Shown one piece after another: positions 37,266-44,610 of a DNA stretch of 64,000 nt. Within the stretch, counting starts at the first letter, position 1, and each line of letters opens with the position of its first letter. The stretch is from Phycisphaerales bacterium UBA1845 (GTDB lineage: Bacteria > Planctomycetota > Phycisphaerae > UBA1845). The notes under the pieces are model-generated. The model made no database searches. It was not told the DNA's origin and worked only from the letters and a program-made list of their open reading frames with translations. The stretch lies in the NCBI GenBank assembly GCA_002338715.1, contig DDIR01000146.1, positions 19,238-83,237 on the forward strand. The letters run 5' to 3'. Made by a program: the position numbers and the translations under genes.

Positions 37266-38672
37266 TCAAAAACCTCCTGGTACCTCGGTCACGATGACCG
37301 ATTGATTGGCTTCAATTTCTTGTTCATTCATCAACCCACTCTCGATGAGTTGATTGATGTATTCAGCAGTCAGGTACAGATCCAGATTGCCGTGGCAATT
37401 GTCGCAACTCTCCGTCTGCGGGGTGTTGCGCTGGATGTTGTGGGGCGCTGCCGGCCGCCACGTTGGTGAACCGGCATAGTTCGGCATTTCAAGACCCCAC
37501 GGTTCGAACGTGTCCGGGGCGATTGGAATGTGCCTGAGCAAGACATACCCGTACGGTCGATACTCGGAGACTTCCGGATTCTTGCCGATTCGGAAATCCA
37601 TTTCAGACGGGAACCGCAACCCCTGGCTGTCTTGTTCGACGTGGCACGCGTAGCAGTTCTTGTAGCTGACCGAGTGACAGACGTTGCACGACACATTGTT
37701 CTGGTGGATCGAGTGATGCATGATCGGTGAATCGGCTGACTGTGCATCGGGGTGACAAGTGACGCATGTTGGACCGGCTTCATTGGCGAAGCGGTGGTCT
37801 GGCATCGTTCCATCACCGTGAAGTTCCACACCGGTGTGGCAATTCATGCAGTTCATCCCGCTAAGGTAGTGCGTGTCGGCTGGGATGCCCTCGTTCTTGC
37901 CGCGGAATTCATCACCGATTCGACTGCCATGGCATGCCGTGCACTGGTTCGTTTGTGAAGGCTGCTTCCGGAACATGTGCCCGTGCGTCAAACCACCGCC
38001 CACGGTTGCCGGGCGGCTGACGTGGCACTGACCGCAACTGGCATGGCATTCGGCGCAGCGGTTCTCAAACATTGCATGGAAGTCCGTTGATTCGGCGTCG
38101 CCTCCGCGCCGTTCGAACGCGGTGAAGTATCCCTGTTGCGTGGCGTGCAAGCTGCTCGGAACTGTTTCAACTTCGTTCGGGTGACAGGCGTTGCACGCGG
38201 TCGCCGCACCTTGCGTCGGATCAATCACGATGCCTTCATGTGCTTCTTCTTTGGTGAGGATGCCATCCTTTCCACCATGACAGGCGATGCAACCAAGACC
38301 TCCGTGAGTCGTTTCAGCAAATTCGGCGCTGACCAGCACCTTTTCCCACACCATGAGCGGTGTGACGCTGCCGCCTCAGCCTTCCCCCGTGGATTCGACG
38401 GGTGGAGGTTCCTCGCGGGCGACGGCTTTGAGAAGTGCCTCGTCTGTGTGGCAACTCAGGCAATCACCGACTCGTGCGGTTGGGTCGCCGTTGCCATTAC
38501 CGTTGCTATTTCCATTCCCGCCGTTGTCACCGGTATCAGGGGCTGGGCCATTGCACCCAGCCACCACAAACAGACAAAGGAGGAACGCGATCCAGTACGT
38601 GAGCGGGTTGGAGAATGGGTGAGTTTGTGAGATTGAATGGGGCGGAGCATTCGCAGACGAGGCGTGAATCAT
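37266..38672 (-). CDS. 11-haem c-type cytochrome lipoprotein, candidate selenoprotein (in-frame TGA)
   Basis: I read one 468-aa protein with TGA at 38376-38378 decoded as selenocysteine (residue 99). The first 98 residues contain a lipoprotein signal (VVAG-Cys40), a Gly/Asn-rich linker and one haem site, CLSCH (71-75). After the TGA and seven sense codons, the frame continues with ten more CxxCH motifs: CIACH, CNACH, CAECH, CGQCH, CTACH, CMNCH, CVTCH, CNVCH, CYACH and CDNCH. No frameshift is needed and the second part has no signal peptide of its own, so it could not mature as a cytochrome alone. A SECIS-like hairpin follows the TGA directly. The ATG at 38672 has AAAGG upstream. It probably carries electrons in the periplasm or at the outer membrane. 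The alternative is a nonsense mutation in a broken gene. Confidence 0.82.
38347..38378 (-). promoter_or_regulatory. UGA codon with candidate bacterial SECIS hairpin
   Basis: On the transcript, UGA (38378-38376) is followed by 11 nt and then a perfect 6-bp stem, CACACC pairing with GGUGUG, that closes the loop GCUCAU (stem-loop 38364-38347); a U-G pair can extend it. The loop begins with G and lies 17 nt after the UGA, within the spacing known for bacterial SECIS elements that recruit SelB. A perfect palindrome this close to an in-frame TGA in a reading frame that continues is unlikely by chance, but the shape alone is not proof. Confidence 0.6.
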
Positions 38673-39332
38673 AATTGCGACCTTTCACCGTACCAATGCG
38701 AAGGTGGGCGAGTTGTGCACTGTGGCTGCAATGACCGCCCATATGGTGACACTGGTCGACCCGGTGCAATCCGCGTGCCAATTGGACGTCGAGCGCATTG
38801 CTAATTGCTTTGGTGGTAACGTGCAGCGATTTTCGAGACATTCTGAGCGAGCGTTGTCGGAATTTGTGTCAGTCTAGAATGAACCAGCAGGTTTCTGGGC
38901 GAAGTGCCGCAGGCCATGCGCACTTTAACGATGCAGCCGAGCGGTGATGCCTTTGGAGAATTGAAGATAGTTGTGCGAGATGGCGCAGCTGCGTGATGTG
39001 CAGGCGCACATGGCATCGCACGAAAGCAATCAAGATCGCGCGGAAACCGCGAAGAGGGTGGGGAATTGGCCTCAATTGCTCGCCGCACTCAGCGAGCATT
39101 CAAGATGGGAACAATTCGAATCGCACAGACGAACATGTCCGTTCGATCAATCCAACCGGGACGCAAAATAGCACTTGCGAAGCACTTTCTCGCGCGAAAA
39201 AGTGTCCGAATTGTGTGAGCCACAGCCGTTTGGCACTCAGAAAAAAGCATAGAACTGGAACTACCATGTGGCTACAGTATACGAAGCATCCTCACCTCAT
39301 CAACTGCGCGCCCAACGCCGGAGGCCCAACCC
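38673..39332 (+). other. intergenic region between divergent secreted-protein genes
   Basis: About 660 bp lie between the cytochrome operon (leftward) and the dockerin-like gene (rightward). The open frames here are short, overlap each other on both strands and lack ribosome binding sites. The region should contain both promoters. No sigma-54 site or hairpin with a T-run was recognised. Confidence 0.45.
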
Positions 39333-40562
39333 ATGCGATCACGTCAATCCAAGTTGCTCGTATTCGCGGCATCAATCTCAACTGTCGCCATCGCCGCACC
39401 AGTGTCCGCCGACACGCTTGAGCTACGGGTTGTTGGCGAAGGTGGCACAACGCAAGTCGGGTGTGGTCCGGCCGTCGAAGTGAACATCCAGGGTCGCATT
39501 CAGAACGCAACGGATTTTGGGTTGGCATTGTGGAGCGCGGATCTTACCGACTGGCCATTCAGCGGTCAGGACATCACGACGCTAGTGCTTGATTCTCCGG
39601 GAGGCGATATTGATCAATTCAAGCGAAACCTTGGGCTGACCAATCCCTCCGGATATGGAGGCACGCCGATTGATGGCGACCTGATTCAAATCGGCGGCGG
39701 ACAAAACACGATTGGAAACGCAGGCCCAACCCTGTTTCCAATCGGCACCGTGGTGACGAACATAGCGAACGGTTCCGAATGGGTGACCCTCGCGACTGGG
39801 ACAATCGACACAAATTTTCAATTGGCGGATTTGCAGATCAACATTGAGTCCGCGTTTGCCAGCACATTGGCGACCGACGTCGGGCCTGTTTATGCAGTGA
39901 GTCCCGCGGACGTGGTCATCGTTGGCCCGGGCCTCACAGTCTGGTTGCCGGGGGCACCCGACTTCGGATTCACTGACGTTTATTCAGTGGCAAACCATGA
40001 TCCGAATGGAAGTTTCCCGGGCGGACAATTGGCAATTCCCATTGATCCGTCGGACAATGCCGAGATAAAGAATCTCATCGAGCCGCGCCAATTCGGGGCA
40101 ACAGGATCAAACATTGTTATTCGCGTCGATTTTTCAGAGGCTGTGGTCAGCGGTGCAGTGACTTCAGACCCACCATTGACTGGTCTCACTGCATTTCCGA
40201 ACGGCAACAGCCTCATGATCACGTTCGATAACCCGGACAATGGCGTCTGCTACCACTTTGATATCACAGGTACTGAGATACAAGTTGACGGAACCATCGA
40301 TGAATCCAACTGTCTGGTAGGAGACGCCGACTTCTGCATTTGCTACTTTGAAGGTGACATAAACTTCGACAGTCGTGTGAACCTGTTGGACCGGTCCGTG
40401 GTTGTCCAGCCGGACAATCTATTCAATACGATGGACACACCGGGAATAACGGGGCCACAAGTCGATATCAATCGCGACGGTATCATCAATATTCTGGATA
40501 GGTCGGTTGTGGCGCTTCCGGCTAATCTGTTCAATGACTTCACGGCATCGAATTGCCCATGA
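39333..40562 (+). CDS. secreted protein of unknown function with dockerin-like C-terminus
   Basis: This 409-aa exported protein has a signal peptide (1-26, ending APVSA). The middle part is beta-rich with a cohesin-like flavour (LELRVVGEGGTTQVGCGPAV at its start), but I cannot assign a family. The last 65 residues form two calcium loops with matching repeats, GDINFDSRVNLLDRSVVVQP and DINRDGIINILDRSVVALPA, a dockerin-type duplication. Two Cys pairs near the C-terminus may form disulfides. The ATG follows GGAGG. Confidence 0.85.
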   Translation: MRSRQSKLLVFAASISTVAIAAPVSADTLELRVVGEGGTTQVGCGPAVEVNIQGRIQNATDFGLALWSADLTDWPFSGQDITTLVLDSPGGDIDQFKRNLGLTNPSGYGGTPIDGDLIQIGGGQNTIGNAGPTLFPIGTVVTNIANGSEWVTLATGTIDTNFQLADLQINIESAFASTLATDVGPVYAVSPADVVIVGPGLTVWLPGAPDFGFTDVYSVANHDPNGSFPGGQLAIPIDPSDNAEIKNLIEPRQFGATGSNIVIRVDFSEAVVSGAVTSDPPLTGLTAFPNGNSLMITFDNPDNGVCYHFDITGTEIQVDGTIDESNCLVGDADFCICYFEGDINFDSRVNLLDRSVVVQPDNLFNTMDTPGITGPQVDINRDGIINILDRSVVALPANLFNDFTASNCP

Positions 40563-40801
40563 TCGCTTGGTCATTTCGCGATGTGGCGCTTGACTGAGCC
40601 GAAGTGCGTCATCATGACATGAGTGAGTACGCTCGTGTTGCGACGCCCATTCTTGTCACGTCGCAGGCCACGCTTCGATCGCCAAAGATAGCGTTCACTA
40701 CACTAAGACTTGTTGTCCTCGTCACCGGTTCGTGGATTGTCGGTGAAATATATGAAAAAAGGCGGTGCGACGATCAAGGCCTATCGCATTGAGGACTTGA
40801 T

Positions 40802-41593
40802 TCAATAAAGATTATCGACTCTGCAAAACCTGTATTTGCGTTCGCGCAGTTGGTGCAGAAGACGCCCAAACTCCGTGTCCATCAAGTCGGTGCGTTGTGA
40901 GCCGAGGTGGAACAGCAATAGGAATCCATTGAGGCCGTCGGGTTGGTTCTGCTCGAACTTCAGCACGTCGGAGATGATTTCTTCCGATGAGACGAATTTC
41001 GCGTGGGTTTCGGGAATCCAGTCGCGGTTTGAACCGGCTTGTCCGGTCATGTTGATCAGTTGCACGTCGATCGCCTTGGCCCACTCGACTTGATCTTCGT
41101 TGAACCATTCGTAGGGCGGTATGAAGTAGATGGGCCGGTCGTCGTCGAAGCAGTGCAGCGCCCGGAGCTCGTCGATGTTCTGCCGCAAATCGGCGACAAA
41201 CGTCTCTCGCGAAATAAGTGTTTTCGATCGATCCTCCCATGATGCGTACAGCGGATGGGCGTGCGAATGCGGTCCGACGTAATGGTTGTCGCGAACCATG
41301 CGTTTGACATATTCGCGGTGCAGCGGATTCGCGAGGTATCCACCCGTGACGAAGAACGACGCCTTCACGCCATGATTGGCCAACACGTCGAGGATCGTCT
41401 CAGTCGCCTGCCCATGGTCACCGCCCGTAAAAATCAGGGCCAGTTCACGCCGCGACTTGTCGCCTCGAATTGGCGCACCGTGGTCGAACGTCCATTGCGG
41501 TGATGTCGCGATCGCCGTCGAATGTTTAGACGACGAGCACCCGCCGACAAGGAACAAAACTGGCAGAACTATTAGTACCAAGCGCATCGGCAT
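40802..41593 (-). CDS. polysaccharide deacetylase-like lipoprotein (NodB/CE4 fold)
   Basis: This roughly 263-aa lipoprotein (lipobox VGG-Cys near residue 20) has a divergent NodB-homology domain. The catalytic-base and metal region appears as ALIFTGGDHGQATETILDVL; the usual TFDDG is altered to TGGDHG. VGPHSHAHPLYASW supplies the HxxxH metal ligands and YFIPPYEWFNEDQV the later motif. Its TGATG overlap with the stop of the GH9 gene shows translational coupling; ATG 41587 is an alternative start. The substitution of the first Asp makes activity uncertain. A role in trimming acetylated glycans released by the GH9 enzyme is inferred. Confidence 0.85.
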   Translation of the reverse strand: MPMRLVLIVLPVLFLVGGCSSSKHSTAIATSPQWTFDHGAPIRGDKSRRELALIFTGGDHGQATETILDVLANHGVKASFFVTGGYLANPLHREYVKRMVRDNHYVGPHSHAHPLYASWEDRSKTLISRETFVADLRQNIDELRALHCFDDDRPIYFIPPYEWFNEDQVEWAKAIDVQLINMTGQAGSNRDWIPETHAKFVSSEEIISDVLKFEQNQPDGLNGFLLLFHLGSQRTDLMDTEFGRLLHQLRERKYRFCRVDNLY

Positions 41594-43209
41594 CAATTCC
41601 AAAGACTCACCAAGAGCAGCAGCGACACAGTCCCGTCAATGATCGGCTCGTTCGTCGAAAAATCCGCAAATGCATCGTGATAGACCGCGACATCAGATTG
41701 AAACGGTTCCAACGAACGATCCTCAAATTCCGAAAACTTCAAACCCTGGTTGATCTCGCGCGTCACCGGTCCATCAACCAGGCCGCCAACTGGCAGGATG
41801 CCCGCTAACTTGTAGAACAAATGGTGCGGCTTGCTCGAAGCGACCGACGTATTCGGTACGCCGATCACGAAACTTTTACCCCACGGGTTGCGGCCAAAGA
41901 TCCAGTCGCGCGCGTCAGCCGCCAGCATCCTGAATCGCTTGTCGCCGGTCATGCGTTCATACAGAACCGCTTGCGTCGCCACCGCGATGACGTCATTCGT
42001 CGAACACCACACGAATGGCGTTCCAATGCGATACGGGTTCTGATTGGCCCGCGCCTCGATGCGTTCAAGCCCGGTGCGATAGAACCCAGCCAACTCGCGC
42101 TTCATCGCGTCGTCAACATGCTCATACAACCGCCAGTGGGCCAGGTTCACATAGGGGAAGAATTCGTAATGACCGTGCGCATCGTCGCCCATCCACTTGC
42201 TCGCGCCGGCCAACTTCGCGGAAGCGGTCGCAGCATTCAGATACTTCGGGTCTTTCGTCGCGATAAACAGCTCCGTCGCCGCCCATTCGACATCGTCGTG
42301 ATAGGTGCTTTCGCCATAGTAGTAGGGGGCTCGCACCGGGACCGACATCGCACACCCGGGATGTTTTTCAGCCAACTGAAACGCGGACTCGGCCAACGCA
42401 ATGTCGCCGTTGAGCGCTGCCGCCGCCGCCACTCTGCCTGCCAGGCTTGCGAGACCCGATGATTTGTTCTTGTATTTCGGACCCGCAGGTTCGGTCGTTG
42501 CCGGCCAAGCCGATCGCGGACCGCCCGGACCCCACCCGTAATCGGATTGATCGTCGTGCCACAAGGTTTCAGGCGGAAGGTGGTCGCGATCGTCACCAAC
42601 CTGCACGTAGAGCGTTTCGGGGTTGGGGTGAATCTTCTTGAGCATCGGCGCCCCGTAGGCGGCTTCTTCGTTTGCACCCGCAAGCTTCAGCGCCGCAATG
42701 CAGTAGGTGGTGGTGATCATGTGCTTGAGTCGATCGCCCGCGTCATGCCATCCGCCGACGAGGTCAACTTGCTTACCGGTGGTTGTGTCGATGCCGTCTT
42801 TCTGATGGCATTTTTTCTTTTCGACTGGGTTGTCGCCGCAGCGCTGCAACTGCATGAACCGCAGAAGCGATTGGGGGACGGTCGCATACGCCTTCGCGTC
42901 GATGGAAAATTCTTCGGATTTGATGTCCTTAAATTCGACGCGATAACGACCCGCCGCCCGGACGGCTGAAAAATCCAACCGATAGTTGTGCGCGAAGGGC
43001 CCCCAGGCTCCCTCGTCCGTGCCGATGGAACCCTTAAACTCGCCGACGCGAAACTCACCCTCCAAAGGCTCCATGCCGGAAAGCACCGCCACCTTCGGAT
43101 CATCCGGCAGATAACCGATCAGGTTCACACGAATCCAAGCGGACTCAGCCCCCAGCGCAGGCATAGCACCCAAGATCAAGACAAACGCAACAACGGTCCC
43201 ATGCCGCAT
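41593..43209 (-). CDS. glycoside hydrolase family 9 enzyme
   Basis: This 538-aa secreted enzyme has a signal peptide (1-20), an N-terminal Ig-like CelD_N domain (about 22-105, IRVNLIGYLPDDPKVAVLSG) and an (alpha/alpha)6 GH9 catalytic domain. Visible signatures are GGWHDAGDRLKH (catalytic Asp pair), DWIFGRNPWGKSFVIGV, and FSTNEPIIDGT, which holds the acid Glu. Family members cleave beta-1,4-glucans or remove glucose/glucosamine from chain ends. The ATG follows GAGGAAGTG. It forms an operon with the deacetylase-like gene and is divergent from the HGSNAT-like acyltransferase (118-bp gap), suggesting a small glycan-processing locus. Confidence 0.92.
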   Translation of the reverse strand: MRHGTVVAFVLILGAMPALGAESAWIRVNLIGYLPDDPKVAVLSGMEPLEGEFRVGEFKGSIGTDEGAWGPFAHNYRLDFSAVRAAGRYRVEFKDIKSEEFSIDAKAYATVPQSLLRFMQLQRCGDNPVEKKKCHQKDGIDTTTGKQVDLVGGWHDAGDRLKHMITTTYCIAALKLAGANEEAAYGAPMLKKIHPNPETLYVQVGDDRDHLPPETLWHDDQSDYGWGPGGPRSAWPATTEPAGPKYKNKSSGLASLAGRVAAAAALNGDIALAESAFQLAEKHPGCAMSVPVRAPYYYGESTYHDDVEWAATELFIATKDPKYLNAATASAKLAGASKWMGDDAHGHYEFFPYVNLAHWRLYEHVDDAMKRELAGFYRTGLERIEARANQNPYRIGTPFVWCSTNDVIAVATQAVLYERMTGDKRFRMLAADARDWIFGRNPWGKSFVIGVPNTSVASSKPHHLFYKLAGILPVGGLVDGPVTREINQGLKFSEFEDRSLEPFQSDVAVYHDAFADFSTNEPIIDGTVSLLLLVSLWN

Positions 43210-43327
43210 AAATCACTTCCTCATTGACCAACGCCACGGCGATCATCAGAATCGCCTGCATCGTTAAGCTGCAAAAGCAAACTGTATCGCGGTCTGCAAA
43301 TTCGTATCGCCAATAGAAAACCAAGTC

Positions 43328-44602
43328 ATGGAAACCAAACCCAATCGGTTGCTGTCCCTCGACGCATTTCGCGGGTTGACCATTGCCGGCATGATTCTCG
43401 TCAACAACCCCGGTTCATGGTCCAACATCTACCCGCCGCTGCAACACGCCAAATGGAACGGCTGGACCGCGACCGATCTTGTCTTCCCGTTCTTTCTGTT
43501 CATTGTGGGCGTGGCGCTTCCTTTTTCAATGGCCAAGCGCCGCGAGCCGGATTCCTGGCAATGGAAAGCTCTGCCGCACATCATCGCCCGCACGCTGACG
43601 CTCTTTCTGCTCGGCATGAGCATGTATGGCTTCCCCAACTTTCGACTCATTGGCCCATACGTCTTGCTGATCGCCGGATTGCAACTGGCGTTTGCCAACA
43701 TTCCATTGAAACATTCCGTAACCCAAGCGCCCAGACGGTGGCAACCGACCGTCGGCGGACTGCTCATTCTCGCGGGCGGCGTGTATCTGGTTCTTGACTG
43801 GTCGTATTTCTGCGACTCGGGACTCCGCGTACCGGGTGTGCTGCAACGCATCGCGGTTTGTTATTTTGCCGCGTCGGTTGTTTTCATCGCCGGCGGTCTT
43901 CGCGGCGCTGCGGTGGCTGCGGTGGTTCTCTTGGTTGGATATGCCTGGATCGGTGCGAACGTGACCGCGCCGGCTGGCTACACTGCGGACGTGACAGGAT
44001 CGGAAGGCTTGCTGCACAGTTGGGTCGACGATCAATTCCTCGCAGGTCACCTCTACCGCGAACGCCCGGACCCGGAGGGCTTGCTCAGCACACTCGGCGC
44101 CATCGCGACGACGCTGCTCGGCGTGCTCACCGGTGGATGGTTGCGGGGCTCAAGCGACGGGCATGTGAAAGCCATCGGGATATTCGTCGTTGGCAACGTG
44201 TGTTTGCTCTGCGGGATGAGCCTCGATTGGATTGTTCCCATCAACAAGAAAATTTGGACGAGTTCCTACGTCATCATCACTGCCGGTCTTGCGTTGCAGG
44301 TTTTGGGCACGTGCTATGCGCTGATCGATCTGCGCCGATGGCGCAAATGGTGTTCACCGCTTCTGGTCTTCGGTTCAAACGCGATCGTCGTCTTCATCGC
44401 GTCGAGCCTCACCGCCAAGATGCTGCACCGCTGGAAGATCGCCGAGGATGGTCCATCGGTCGGTCGCTGGATCTACCAAAACCTGTTCACCTCATGGGCC
44501 GAGCCGCGGTTGGCATCCCTATGCTACGCGCTCGCCTACGTGACATTCTGGCTGATCCTGATGATTCCGCTGTACCGCAAGCGAATCTTCATCAAAGTCT
44601 GA
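43328..44602 (+). CDS. HGSNAT/DUF5009-like membrane acyltransferase
   Basis: This 424-aa integral membrane protein has about 10-11 TM helices. It starts with the family signature RLLSLDAFRGLTIAGMILVN and NIYPPLQHAKWNGWTATDLV, followed by FPFFLFIVGVALPFS. A long loop with GLLSTLGAIATTLLGVLTGG and a final TM bundle follow. Relatives include heparan-alpha-glucosaminide N-acetyltransferase and bacterial NagX-like proteins, which move acetyl groups across the membrane onto amino sugars. It is divergent from the GH9/deacetylase operon, so it may act on the same glycan. It converges on the OPT gene with an 8-bp gap. Confidence 0.9.
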   Translation: METKPNRLLSLDAFRGLTIAGMILVNNPGSWSNIYPPLQHAKWNGWTATDLVFPFFLFIVGVALPFSMAKRREPDSWQWKALPHIIARTLTLFLLGMSMYGFPNFRLIGPYVLLIAGLQLAFANIPLKHSVTQAPRRWQPTVGGLLILAGGVYLVLDWSYFCDSGLRVPGVLQRIAVCYFAASVVFIAGGLRGAAVAAVVLLVGYAWIGANVTAPAGYTADVTGSEGLLHSWVDDQFLAGHLYRERPDPEGLLSTLGAIATTLLGVLTGGWLRGSSDGHVKAIGIFVVGNVCLLCGMSLDWIVPINKKIWTSSYVIITAGLALQVLGTCYALIDLRRWRKWCSPLLVFGSNAIVVFIASSLTAKMLHRWKIAEDGPSVGRWIYQNLFTSWAEPRLASLCYALAYVTFWLILMIPLYRKRIFIKV

Positions 44603-44610
44603 CCGAGCAC

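Noticed and set aside
38354..38376. Frameshift as an explanation for the split cytochrome
   Set aside because: Both halves are already in the same frame; only a TGA interrupts them, so a sequencing indel is not needed. A plain nonsense mutation remains possible.
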